Origin: CAZSSM01 sp964609385
GTDB taxonomy: Bacteria > Planctomycetota > Planctomycetia > Isosphaerales > Isosphaeraceae
Direction of reading: 5' to 3'
DNA length: 64,000 nt
Assembly: GCA_964609385.1 (NCBI GenBank)
Contig: CAZSSM010000010.1
Location: 60,182 to 124,181 of the forward strand
This document shows positions 52,493-61,885 of this stretch, in pieces. The notes below the pieces were generated by a model, which was not told the DNA's origin, did not search any database, and worked only from the letters and a program-made list of their open reading frames with translations. The position numbers and the translations under genes are program-made. Positions within the stretch are counted from its first letter, which is position 1, and the number at the start of each line of letters is the position of its first letter.

Positions 52493-54934
52493 ATGAGAAA
52501 CACATCGATCATCTTCGTTGTCGCGTGCGGGCTCGCCTGCCGAGGTGTCGACGCTCAGCGATTCGCGGCGGACGTCGCTCCGTTGATTGAGGAATCATGT
52601 CTCCACTGCCACGACGCGACGACGTCGACCGTGCTCAACTTCGATGTCCTCGGCCACGACTTGGACGAACCGGACACATTCGACCGGTGGGAACAGGTTT
52701 ACGACCGGATCCGGAACGGCGAGATGCCGCCCGAGCCGGAACCGCGACCCGATCCGGAGGTCCTGGAGACCGCGATGGCCTCACTGAAAGGCGCGTTGGT
52801 CGATGCCAACATCCGGGCCCGAGGCGGACCGAGCGGCCCCCGCGCATCGCTCCGTCGGTTGACCCGGCTCGAGTACGCCCACACCATTCAGGACCTCTTG
52901 GGGATCGACGAGGCGATCGCCAAGGACCTGGCCCTTGCGCTGCCGGCCGAGGCCGACTCGGGGGGGTTCGACACCGTGGCGGCCAACCAGAGCATCTCTC
53001 CGCTCCACGTTCGGAGCTATCTCCAAGCGGCCGACCGCGCGCTCGACGCGGCCATCCAACAGGGTCCCCAGCCCAGACGTGTCACGTTCCGCGCTGACTA
53101 TGCGCAGTCCCTCTACCTTAGGTTCATCGCCGACGGGAAGGGGCTCGGCCTAGGGATCGTCAAGAAGCTGGACGACGCCTACGTGGCCTTCTTCGACTTC
53201 GGCGCGACCTACACCTTCCACAGCGACAGCGAAGGCTTCCGGGTACCCGCGCCGGGGCGGTATCGGGTCGCCTTGGAGGCCTATCCGTATCAGGCCGACA
53301 CCCCGGTCGTGCTGAGCGTCTATCGAGGGCGCAAACAGGGTATCGTCGCGTCGTTGGATGAGCTGATCGGGACGTTCGACCTGGTCGGGGACGAGCCGCG
53401 GACCGTCGAGATGACGCCCTTCCTGCAACCCGGTGATCTCATCGGTCCGTCGGTGGCTGATCTCGACGGGAACCCGTTCATCGCGCAACGCAATGGCAAT
53501 CCCGACGACGGCTACGACATGACCAACTACCGGGGCGAGGGGCTCGCGCTGAAATCCTTGACGATCGAGGGGCCGCTCCATGACACCTGGCCGCCAACGA
53601 GCACGCGGGAGTTGCTCCGCGACGTCGCGTTTGACGAGCGTGGTCGGATCCAAGAGGTGAACGACCCATATCAGACGATCGTCGAGATCGTGGCCGAGTT
53701 CGCCCCGCGCGCCTTTCGACGCCCGCTGGTGGACGGGGAGTTGGAGGCCTACGCCGGCCTGGCCAAACCGGTTTTGGCTGAAGGTCGGCCGTTCATCGAG
53801 GCGGTCCGTATTCCGCTCCGCGCGATCCTGAACGCTCCCGACTTCCTTTATCTTCCCGGCGAATCCCGGTCGCTCGACGACTTCGCCTTGGCCTCGCGAC
53901 TCTCGTACTTCCTCTGGCGTAGCATGCCCGACGAAACGCTCTTCGATCTGGCCCGTGCGGGCCGACTGTCCGATCCAGAGATCCTGGCCGAGCAGGTCGA
54001 TCGGATGCTCGACGATCCGAAGAGCCAACGGTTCGTCAAGGACTTCGCCGGACAGGCGTTTCGGCTCGACGAGCTGAAGGCCACCGCGCCTGACCCCGGG
54101 CTCTATCCCGAATACGACGACCGGCTCGGTCAGGCGATGGCCGCCGAGACCGAACTGTTCCTGACCGAGCTGATCGCGGGGAACTACGGGGCGGGGACCC
54201 TGATCGATGCCGACTTCACGTTCGTCAACCGCCGGCTGGCCGAACACTACGGGATCCCTGGCGTCGAGTGGCAGGTGATGCGCAAGGTCGGACTACCGGC
54301 CGACAGCCCTCGTGGCGGCCTGCTGGGTCAGGCGAGCATCCACAAGATCACGGCCAATGGGACGGTCACCTCGCCGATTCCTCGCGGCAACTACGTGCTG
54401 ACGAACCTGCTGGGCACTCCGACCCCGCCGCCCATCCCGGGAGCGGGCAGCCTCGAACCGGACACCCGGGGCGCCTCGACAATCCGCGAGCAGTTGGTCG
54501 CCCACCGCGCCAGTCCGCAGTGTGCCCGCTGCCACCGCCAGATCGATCCACCCGGCTTCGCCCTCGAGGAGTTCGATCCTATCGGTGGTTACCGAACGCG
54601 TTACCGGCTTTCCAGCGGTGAAATGCAACTCGGTGACTACACCGTGCCCTTGCCCTATCGCCAAGGCAAGCCGGTCGACGCCAGCGGCGTCACGCCCGAC
54701 GGGGTCGCCTTCGAAGGAATCGAGACGTACAAGCGGAACCTGCTCAAGAATCAGCTTGATCAGGTCGCCCGCCATCTGGCCTCCCAGCTCTTGGTCTTCT
54801 CCACCGGCGCTGAGATCGAGTTCGCCGACCGTGATGCCGTCGAGGACCTCCTCGACGCCACCCGTGCCGACGGCTTCGGCATCCGCGAGATCATTCACCA
54901 AGTCGTCCGCAGCGACCTCTTCCGGAATCGATAG
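52493..54934 (+). CDS. Cytochrome c (PSCyt1)/DUF1592-family protein
   Basis: An 813-residue exported protein with the planctomycete architecture. A signal peptide (IIFVVACGLACRGVDAQ) is followed by a heme-binding CLHCHD at about 36-41 (PSCyt1-like). Then come a DUF1587-type block (RLTRLEYAHTIQDLLGIDEA), a beta-rich insert near 200-320, and DUF1595/1592 segments such as LASRLSYFLWRSMPDE. The DUF1588 motif CARCHRQIDPPGFALEEFDP and a DUF1585 ending (IREIIHQVVRSDLFRN) complete it. Known family functions are unproven; oxidoreduction of polymers has been proposed. The gene lies 11 nt before a DUF1552 gene, its usual partner. Confidence 0.93.
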   Translation: MRNTSIIFVVACGLACRGVDAQRFAADVAPLIEESCLHCHDATTSTVLNFDVLGHDLDEPDTFDRWEQVYDRIRNGEMPPEPEPRPDPEVLETAMASLKGALVDANIRARGGPSGPRASLRRLTRLEYAHTIQDLLGIDEAIAKDLALALPAEADSGGFDTVAANQSISPLHVRSYLQAADRALDAAIQQGPQPRRVTFRADYAQSLYLRFIADGKGLGLGIVKKLDDAYVAFFDFGATYTFHSDSEGFRVPAPGRYRVALEAYPYQADTPVVLSVYRGRKQGIVASLDELIGTFDLVGDEPRTVEMTPFLQPGDLIGPSVADLDGNPFIAQRNGNPDDGYDMTNYRGEGLALKSLTIEGPLHDTWPPTSTRELLRDVAFDERGRIQEVNDPYQTIVEIVAEFAPRAFRRPLVDGELEAYAGLAKPVLAEGRPFIEAVRIPLRAILNAPDFLYLPGESRSLDDFALASRLSYFLWRSMPDETLFDLARAGRLSDPEILAEQVDRMLDDPKSQRFVKDFAGQAFRLDELKATAPDPGLYPEYDDRLGQAMAAETELFLTELIAGNYGAGTLIDADFTFVNRRLAEHYGIPGVEWQVMRKVGLPADSPRGGLLGQASIHKITANGTVTSPIPRGNYVLTNLLGTPTPPPIPGAGSLEPDTRGASTIREQLVAHRASPQCARCHRQIDPPGFALEEFDPIGGYRTRYRLSSGEMQLGDYTVPLPYRQGKPVDASGVTPDGVAFEGIETYKRNLLKNQLDQVARHLASQLLVFSTGAEIEFADRDAVEDLLDATRADGFGIREIIHQVVRSDLFRNR

Positions 54935-54945
54935 GACGCATCCTC

Positions 54946-56205
54946 ATGTTCAATCCACTCGATCGACGCACGTTTCTCAAGGCGACTGGGGTGTCCTTGG
55001 CGTTGCCGATTTTGGAGTGCATGCGGCCGGCGATGGCCCGGTCGGCTCCGGAATCGCCCCGACGAATGGTCACCATCTGTAGCACCCTGGGGCTCTACGC
55101 GCCGTCCTGGTTCCCCGCGACCGCTGGGGACGGCTACGAGACGACCGAGTACCTGAAGCGGATCGATGCGCACCGGGCACACTACACCTTGTTCTCGGGG
55201 CTCTCGCATGCCGATCAGACCGGCCGCCAGCCGCATAACTCGGAGATCACCTGGCTGACCTCTGCCAGGCGCCCGGGCCTCGACGGGTTTCGCAACACGA
55301 TCTCGGTCGACCAGGTCGCCGCGAACCACTTCGGCTACGTGACGCGGTTCCCGTCGATCGTGCTGGGCACGGCCTCGACGCAGAGCCAGTCCTACACCGC
55401 CGGCGGCGCGATGATCCCCGCCGAGACGAGCCCGGCCAACCTCTTCCGGAGGCTCTTCCTCCAAGGCACCGCCGAGGAGGTCGCGCGTCAGGAACGAAGC
55501 CTGAGCGACGGCGGCAGCATCCTCGATCGGGTCCGGACACAGACGGCGTCGCTCCGTCGACGCGTCGGCCCAGCCGATCGACAGACGCTGGACGCCTACC
55601 TCGAGGCCGTACGCGCCGCCGAGCGGGAGCTGGCCGAGGTCCAGGCCTGGCAACGCAAGCCCAAGCCGGTCGTCGACGAGGAGCCACCCACCGACATCCC
55701 CAGCCGCGCGGATCTCATCGGCCGGATCCAGGCTTTGTTCCGCCTGATCCCATTGATTCTCGAGACCGATTCGTCACGTGTCGTGAGCATAATGATCCAG
55801 GACCACGGGGTGGTCCCCGAGGTCCAGGGAGTTCGCTCCGATCAACACAGCCTCTCGCATCATGGGCGAGACGCTGCCAAGATCGCCCAGCTTCAGGCGA
55901 TCGAGCGGTCGATCGTCGAGGCCTTCGGCGGCTTGCTCAGCGATCTGACCGAGCGGAACGATTCCGACGGGCCGCTCATCGACCGGACGACAATCCTGTT
56001 CGGCAGCAATCTCGGCAACGCCAACGCGCACACCACCGAGGACTTGCCGATCCTCGTCGCCGGTGGAGGATTCCGGCACGGCCGACACATCGTCCATGAC
56101 GGCGACCAGAACGCGCCGCTCTCAAACCTGTTCGTGACCCTGCTCCAGTCGTTGGGAGTGGAGACCGACGCGTTCGGCCAAAGCACCGGAACCTTGAGCT
56201 GGTAG
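54946..56205 (+). CDS. DUF1552-family protein with Tat-type signal
   Basis: A 419-residue protein of the DUF1552 family. The N terminus DRRTFLKATGVSLALPILE has the RRTFLK twin-arginine motif, so it is folded before export by Tat. The central region has VSIMIQDHGVVPEVQGVRS and HSLSHHGRDAAKIAQLQ, with conserved His/Asp that may bind metal, and LFGSNLGNANAHTTEDLPIL near the end. DUF1552 resembles the alkaline-phosphatase/sulfatase-like DUF1501 group in layout. It is next to the DUF1592 gene in nearly all planctomycete occurrences, and probably acts with it outside the cytoplasm. AGGA stands about 9 nt before the ATG. Confidence 0.92.
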   Translation: MFNPLDRRTFLKATGVSLALPILECMRPAMARSAPESPRRMVTICSTLGLYAPSWFPATAGDGYETTEYLKRIDAHRAHYTLFSGLSHADQTGRQPHNSEITWLTSARRPGLDGFRNTISVDQVAANHFGYVTRFPSIVLGTASTQSQSYTAGGAMIPAETSPANLFRRLFLQGTAEEVARQERSLSDGGSILDRVRTQTASLRRRVGPADRQTLDAYLEAVRAAERELAEVQAWQRKPKPVVDEEPPTDIPSRADLIGRIQALFRLIPLILETDSSRVVSIMIQDHGVVPEVQGVRSDQHSLSHHGRDAAKIAQLQAIERSIVEAFGGLLSDLTERNDSDGPLIDRTTILFGSNLGNANAHTTEDLPILVAGGGFRHGRHIVHDGDQNAPLSNLFVTLLQSLGVETDAFGQSTGTLSW

Positions 56206-56235
56206 GTCGCTCCGCGCGAGACCATCGGATTCCCT

Positions 56236-56263
56236 GAGGCTGCTCCATCCGGAAGCAGCCCTC
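56236..56263. terminator. Hairpin between the DUF1552 gene and the kinase gene
   Basis: GAGGCTGCTCC and GGAAGCAGCCCTC pair with two single-base bulges around an ATCC loop. ACCAT/ATGGT flank the stem and could extend it. It lies between two convergent genes. The T tract is missing, so strength is uncertain. Confidence 0.45.
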
Positions 56264-56437
56264 ATGGTCTGATGAGCATCGCAGACAGACGATCGACGAG
56301 CCTTTCCCGAGCTTGAACCGTTGATGTGATCGTCGGAACCGCCTCGGCACGCTCGGGCGTGCCGTACATGTTGGATTTCAAGCCACCCCCGGGACGCGCA
56401 CTAGTCGACGGCCCATGTCGAGCGACCGAGTTCTCGC

Positions 56438-59400
56438 TCACGGACTCCGAGCGAACGGCGTCTCCGGGAAGATTCGGTCGAACATCCCGCCCAGCAGGAC
56501 GCGGAAGTCTTCGCGGTCGCGGACCGGGTCGAGGTCCGAATCGTGTGCCGTCAAAACGGCATCATCCCAGCCCGATTCGATCGCCGCATTCAGGGTCGAT
56601 ACCGCGTCGGCGGACACCCCGTCGGCGGCCTGCACCGTCTCCAACTCTTCCAAAAACGGAACGCATAGCGAGAGATAACAAGATCCATTATAGAGCATCC
56701 TTGCATTGCCAGGCCACAACGCGATATGCTCGCGTGCCGCGTCTACCGCCTCATTACTGCAACCAAGAATCAGCAGAGATCGACTCAGAACCGCGTATTG
56801 GTTGCCGAGATTCTGCCGGAACCGAACGTAACCAGGATAAGTCTGGACCAACGGACGTTGGAAGCCAATCGCCTCGCGGAAGCAGTCCACCGCCTCCTCG
56901 TGCCGGTCTTGAGAGGCTAGGGCCAGACCGAGATTGTAGAACGCGCCTCCCAATCCACTCTGGTAATCGGGACGATCCGGTTGGTCTTGAACCAGCCACT
57001 CCCGAACCGAGACCGAACGTCGCCAGGACGCGATCGCCGAATCAAGATCACCCTGGGATTTCTGCGCAACACCCAGGTTCATCAGGCCGTCGGCCAAGCC
57101 ATCACGATACTCGGGGTCATCCGGGAATTCTTCAATCAGACACTCCCAGAGCGACAACGAACGGGCATGCGACGCGACCGCCGAGGCTGAATCGCCGTGG
57201 GATTCCTGAGCTATGGCCAGGTTCATCAGGCTGTTGGCCAAGTTCTTGCGGTGTTTGGGAACATCCGGGAACTCCTCGACGAGCCACTCGCCGTGCGAAA
57301 CCGAACGGGAGTGTGACACGACCCCTGAAGCGAAATCGCCTTGGGAGGCCTGCCCAATGCCCAGGTTCATCAGGCTCAAGGCCAAGACCTCGCGATGTTT
57401 GGGGACACTGGGGTATTCTTCAACCAGCCACTCACTAGACGAAACCGAACGTGTCCAGAACACGATCGCTGCTTCAAGATTGCCCTGGGATGCCTCGGCG
57501 ATGCCGAGGCCAGTGAGGCTCCTCACAAGACCATCGCGATACTCAGGGACATCCGGAAACTCCCCAACCAACTTCTCCCAAAGTGAGACCGAACGACTGT
57601 AGGACGCGACCCCCGAAACAAGCTGGCCCTGAGATGCCTGAGTTTGGCCAAGGTTGATCAGGCTTCCCGCCAGACCCTTCCGATACTCAGCATCCTCGGG
57701 GAACTCCCCGACAAGTGACGCGCGAAGCATGACCGAACGGTCGTAAGACGCGACCGCCGAACCGAAATCGCCTTGAGAGGCCTGGACCAGGCCGAGGTTG
57801 CTGAGACTCCCGGCGAGACTATTCCCAAACGAGGAATCACCTGGATACTCGCTGACTAACACATCCAGAAGCGCGACCGAACGACGATGGGACCTCAGCG
57901 CTGAGTCCAGCTGGCCCCGGAGATACTGTGTGAGACCGAGGTTGGTCAGACTCTGGGCCAAGCTTTCACGATGCTCGGGATTCCTCGGCTCCTCCGAGAT
58001 GAGCGACGCGTAGCCAGAGACGGCTGCCTCCGATTGCTGAATCGACTCCGCGCTACGACCGAGGATCGCGAGGACCCGACCAAGCATGTAATGCCCTCGG
58101 GCCAGCATCTCCCGTTCACGCTCGCTCGGATTTGCCTTCGACGATAGATCCGTCGTTAGTTGCTCGTAGAACTCTCGGGGCTTGGCCAACAGCCGATCGC
58201 GGAGATCGTCCGAGAGTTGGTTTCCTCGAAGAGCCTCCTCGCTAACCCCCGTGAAGTAGTCCTCGATTGAGGTCATGGCCAAGTCCAATCGTCCCTCGGC
58301 CAGTTGCCGGGCCTCGTCGATCGTGGCGTTGGCGTCGACCAACTCCGCGTTCTTCGAGGTCACCACACCGGCAATCACCGCCAGGCTCAACGCACCCAGA
58401 ACGCACGTCGCCGCCGCCGTCGAGGCCATCGTCCGATGGGTGCGAACCCAACGACACAACCGGGCCGATAACGGGTCGCGGTGGGCCATAACGGGTTCGT
58501 CGGCGAGGAAACGCTGCACATCCTCGGCCAACGCCTGGGCCGAGGCGTAACGGTCCTCCGGGCGCAGTGACAACGCCTTCATCGCGATTGACGACAACGC
58601 TGACGGAACACGATTACAAACTATACGCGGCGGCAACATTCTAACTCGCTTCACATATTCCAGCGTCGAATCTAAGGTCGACCCCTGGACTGGAGGACGC
58701 CCCGTCAGCAACGCATAAAGTGTCGCACCCAAAGAGTAAATATCGGTGGCCGGACTCAGATCATCCAGCCGGCCCGAGGCCTGCTCCGGGCTCATGTATG
58801 ACGGCGTCCCCAACACCCCCTGGGTCAAGACCTGGTCGCTGCTCGAGGGCGGAACCAACGCCGCCTCGGGAGCTCTCGAGCGATCTGAGGGCCGTTGACC
58901 GGTCGCCTTGGCCAAGCCCCAGTCGATGATCAATGTCTCTCCATATTTCCCCAGCATCACATTGTCGGGCTTCAGGTCGCGGTGCAACACACCGCGGGAG
59001 TGGGCATAGGCGATGGCATTGCAGACGTCGATGAACCGCCGCAGCAGGTCGCGAAGCTCTAGGTTGTAGGCCGTCGCGTCGAGCCTCGGCAACTTCTCGC
59101 GGAATTGCTCGATGGCCTGCTTGAGCGAATCCCCCTGGACGAACCGCATGGCGTAGAACGGTCGGCCGTCATCGTGGCAGCCCAAGCCGTAGACCGGGAC
59201 GATTCCCGGGTGCTCCAGGTTCCCGGTGATCTCCGCCTCCAGAACGAACCGCGAACGCACCAATTGATGATCACTCTTGTCCGCTCGAATCTCCTTCAGC
59301 GCCACCTGGCGACCCAGTTCCTCGTCGTGGGCAACAAAGACTTCACCCAATCCCCCCCGGGCATGCGGGCGCAGAACGCGGAACCGGCCTGCCGATGTAC

Positions 59401-59860
59401 CCCCAGACCCGTTTGAGGTGGCAAAGTCCAACGGCTCGACCCACATCTCATTGTCGGGCCAAGGTTGAACCGGATCACGAGACTGGGGGATGATTGGCCC
59501 GAGATCGGAACTACCGTTGAGTTGGGTCGGTGCACAATTCAAATGCTCCAGACTAGTTTGAATGTCTGGATCGGCAATCGTCGAGACCGCCTTGTGGACC
59601 GACGCCACCGAATACATCTTGTCCAGACATCGAGTCGCGTTGCCGTTGTGCTTGGCCAGGTGACGCGCGACCATCGGAGCCAACAACGCGTGGTCTTCGG
59701 GATCCAACGCCTCCTGGTCGAGCAAGATCTGGTCCAACGGCCGAGATTTGTCCAGGATCCAGGAGTTCATCGCCGCAACAAGTTGGTCGCGGTCGATGCA
59801 GTCCATCTGCAACGCCAGGATTCCGAACAGCAAGTTGCGATCGGCTTGCGAAGCGCTCAT
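56438..59860 (-). CDS. Membrane-anchored Ser/Thr protein kinase with TPR array
   Basis: A 1,140-residue kinase. An N-terminal helical region (1-150) precedes the kinase domain (about 165-460): ARGGLGEVFVAHDEELGRQV loop, VALK lysine, HRDLKPDNVML catalytic loop and DWGLAK where most kinases have DFG. DWG is common in planctomycete kinases. One TM helix (TAAATCVLGALSLAVIAGVV) near 485-505 is followed by about ten TPR-like units of 48 residues. ATG 59860 is chosen over 59881 because GGAAGG lies just upstream. The TPRs are likely outside the cytoplasm. Substrates are unknown; the FHA protein at 1.4 kb is only a generic possible reader. Confidence 0.9.
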   Translation of the reverse strand: MSASQADRNLLFGILALQMDCIDRDQLVAAMNSWILDKSRPLDQILLDQEALDPEDHALLAPMVARHLAKHNGNATRCLDKMYSVASVHKAVSTIADPDIQTSLEHLNCAPTQLNGSSDLGPIIPQSRDPVQPWPDNEMWVEPLDFATSNGSGGTSAGRFRVLRPHARGGLGEVFVAHDEELGRQVALKEIRADKSDHQLVRSRFVLEAEITGNLEHPGIVPVYGLGCHDDGRPFYAMRFVQGDSLKQAIEQFREKLPRLDATAYNLELRDLLRRFIDVCNAIAYAHSRGVLHRDLKPDNVMLGKYGETLIIDWGLAKATGQRPSDRSRAPEAALVPPSSSDQVLTQGVLGTPSYMSPEQASGRLDDLSPATDIYSLGATLYALLTGRPPVQGSTLDSTLEYVKRVRMLPPRIVCNRVPSALSSIAMKALSLRPEDRYASAQALAEDVQRFLADEPVMAHRDPLSARLCRWVRTHRTMASTAAATCVLGALSLAVIAGVVTSKNAELVDANATIDEARQLAEGRLDLAMTSIEDYFTGVSEEALRGNQLSDDLRDRLLAKPREFYEQLTTDLSSKANPSEREREMLARGHYMLGRVLAILGRSAESIQQSEAAVSGYASLISEEPRNPEHRESLAQSLTNLGLTQYLRGQLDSALRSHRRSVALLDVLVSEYPGDSSFGNSLAGSLSNLGLVQASQGDFGSAVASYDRSVMLRASLVGEFPEDAEYRKGLAGSLINLGQTQASQGQLVSGVASYSRSVSLWEKLVGEFPDVPEYRDGLVRSLTGLGIAEASQGNLEAAIVFWTRSVSSSEWLVEEYPSVPKHREVLALSLMNLGIGQASQGDFASGVVSHSRSVSHGEWLVEEFPDVPKHRKNLANSLMNLAIAQESHGDSASAVASHARSLSLWECLIEEFPDDPEYRDGLADGLMNLGVAQKSQGDLDSAIASWRRSVSVREWLVQDQPDRPDYQSGLGGAFYNLGLALASQDRHEEAVDCFREAIGFQRPLVQTYPGYVRFRQNLGNQYAVLSRSLLILGCSNEAVDAAREHIALWPGNARMLYNGSCYLSLCVPFLEELETVQAADGVSADAVSTLNAAIESGWDDAVLTAHDSDLDPVRDREDFRVLLGGMFDRIFPETPFARSP
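56700..58120 (-). repeat. TPR-coding tandem repeat, about 144-nt period
   Basis: About ten copies of a 48-residue unit of the form NLGxxQASQGDxxSAVASYxRS, then a link to the next. The plus strand shows recurrent runs such as CCTGAGATGCCTG and CGACCGAACG. The unit is longer than the canonical 34-residue TPR. Confidence 0.7.
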
Positions 59861-60013
59861 GTTCAGCCTTCCCAAAGGCACGGTCCCTGCTGAGGTCCCG
59901 AACGCTGGCGGCCCTCACCATGCGTGCCGTCGTTTCTCGCGACGTCTGCTCATCACAACACGAAAGACGATGAATTTCGAGTCAGAGAATGCTGAGAGAT
60001 GAAACAAGTCCCG

Positions 60014-60345
60014 TAGCGTGATTCGTTCGAGCATCGCGCCGAGCAGAGTGTCGGGACTTGAGTCGTGGTCGGTGAGATATGGGCGGGACGGGGTGGAGGT
60101 CGAGGAGGTCGGTTGGAACCAACGGCCCCTGTCAACTCCCTCGTTGTACTGGCCTGGAGACCTCAAGGCAACTCTATGTTTATGAAATGTATCTTCTAAG
60201 ACTTTCCGAAAATCAATCTGATTTGCATATTCTTGAACCAATAACTCCCAAAACGAACCTGGACGACCGAAAGACACGATCGTCAAAGCAAGATCGCCTC
60301 GGGATTCCCGGACCCTCGATTGGAGACAGCGATTGCTCCTGTCTC
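60014..60345 (-). pseudogene. Decayed fragment of a kinase-TPR gene
   Basis: Upstream of the kinase gene the same strand carries ESRGDLALTIVSFGRPGSFW and then ELLVQEYANQIDFRKVLEDT. This aligns with the kinase unit KSQGDLDSAIASWRRSVSVR followed by EWLVQDQPDRPDYQSGL. At DNA level CTTGAACCA, ACTCCC and CAAGATCGCC recur in both. Further down, DTLLGAMLERI matches the kinase C terminus RVLLGGMFDRI, with the part between lost. The relic is AT-richer than the kinase gene and lacks a kinase domain, so it is a truncated duplicate in decay. Confidence 0.65.
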
Positions 60346-60555
60346 GGGCGAATCAAACTAGCCCCCAAAGGAAACACCCGGATCCGATCGTCAGGAGCTT
60401 GACGGTCAGGCCGATCGAATCGAGGAAAAAGCGGTCTCGATCGCGGATCTGCGCGTCAATTTCGGCCCGATCCCTCGACCTTATCGGTGGGGGTCGTTCC
60501 CGGGCGTGGGCTCGTTGAGAACGGCCCTCAGACCGGGTTCGAGGTTGAGGATCGG

Positions 60556-61401
60556 ATGGATCGCGCGGCCGACTTGGAAGCGAGGATCGAGTCGCTCTGC
60601 ACGTTCCTACGCGCGGGGTGGTCGATCGAGCAGGCGTGTCCGTACAGCGGGCTCGCCCCCGAGACCGTCGCGCGCTGGCTCGAACGCGGCCGAGCGGCCG
60701 ATCGAGCCGGCTACCGGAACGATCCCCACCTCGAGATCGCCCTTCGGATCGAGCGCGCCCAGCGCCTCGGTCGCGTGGCCATCGATGATCGGGAGGTCGC
60801 ATCGAATCGGTTCCCCTCCGAATCGATCGACCGGTCCGTCACCTGGACGCCGCCCGAGCCGCCCTACGCCTTCGACGTCGGCCACCTCGACGGCTGGCTC
60901 AAGATCCCGAGCCCACGAGCCGTCCCTCGAACGTCGGGGCGTCAGGTCGCCGAGCCTCCGAGGCCGAACGCCCCCCGAGAGCCCGACGATCCGATCACCC
61001 GAACTCGGGACGAACCCGAGCCGACGCCGACCGACGCGATCCTCAACGAGGATCACGAAGGGCCCGACCCGAGAGATGCACTGTCCGCGCTAACGGTGGC
61101 GATCCTCTGGATCCTAATCGCCTTGCGGGTCGCCCGCATCGTTGGAGCGATCACCCTGCGCATCGTTCTCGGGCCGTTCCGGCTGGCCTTTGGAATCGTC
61201 CGGTACCTCGGGACTCGCTGGGCTCGCGGCCTCCGGGCGCTCCGAGGCGGATCGGCCGCCATGCTCGGCCTCGATCGACTCGGAGCTGACCGGGTCGACC
61301 TGGCATTGAGCCACGCGTTGGGCTCGGGGTCGATCGGTCGCGATCGGCAACGGATCGGCTCGTTCGGCTTCGAAGGGCGTCTGCGCCCCCAGCGCGAATG
61401 A
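60556..61401 (+). CDS. Hypothetical HTH-like protein with C-terminal membrane segment
   Basis: A 281-residue protein. Residues 14-45 (ESLCTFLRAGWSIEQACPYS, then GLAPETVARWLERGR) look like a helix-turn-helix of the terminase-small-subunit or phage-regulator type. The middle (about 85-175) is Pro/Arg-rich and disordered. A hydrophobic stretch LSALTVAILWILIALRVARI near 180-200 and a second weaker one suggest membrane association. No family is recognised. ATG 60556 is preferred over the GTG at 60487, because GAGG lies 5 nt upstream. DNA binding together with membrane anchoring is an inference, since the helices could serve other purposes. Confidence 0.55.
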   Translation: MDRAADLEARIESLCTFLRAGWSIEQACPYSGLAPETVARWLERGRAADRAGYRNDPHLEIALRIERAQRLGRVAIDDREVASNRFPSESIDRSVTWTPPEPPYAFDVGHLDGWLKIPSPRAVPRTSGRQVAEPPRPNAPREPDDPITRTRDEPEPTPTDAILNEDHEGPDPRDALSALTVAILWILIALRVARIVGAITLRIVLGPFRLAFGIVRYLGTRWARGLRALRGGSAAMLGLDRLGADRVDLALSHALGSGSIGRDRQRIGSFGFEGRLRPQRE

Positions 61402-61885
61402 TCGGCCCAGCGCCCGGGAATCCCGCCGTCTCGTCGGCTCCCGAAGCCCGCGCAGGCTCCGGCCCCCGATCCGTGGGGCTGAACGCCGAGAAGCCTCGGC
61501 AGTCGCGACGGGTGTTCGGTCGAGATCGACGACCGCGGCGAAACCGGGCGCCGGAGCGGGTCCCAGATCGTGGCCCGTCGTCGACGATGAACGCGCGCTC
61601 TTTGACAATCCAACATCCACGGATCGACACATCGACCGATTCGAACACGATCGGCCGTTCCGAAGATGTATGCGCTGATCCGACGAGAGGGTTCGGGTTA
61701 TGCCGACGGCGACCCTGCATCGAGTGGCTCAAATGGCCGGAAAGTCGGGGCAAGAACCTCTGAACCGAACAACATCACGCTGGCACACCTCTAATTGACC
61801 GAGGTTCATCCGATCTTCCTATGGGCTTTGAACCGCGAATGCCCGGGACTCTCCAAGAGAAAACATCGTTCAATAAAGCATGTTA
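61402..61885. other. Intergenic region with a boxA-like element
   Basis: This 484-nt interval has no convincing gene. At 61596-61610 the plus strand reads CGCTCTTTGACAATC, close to the boxA antitermination element of rRNA operon leaders. No rRNA follows, so it may be chance or a relic. No trpE terminator is obvious near 61870. Confidence 0.4.
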
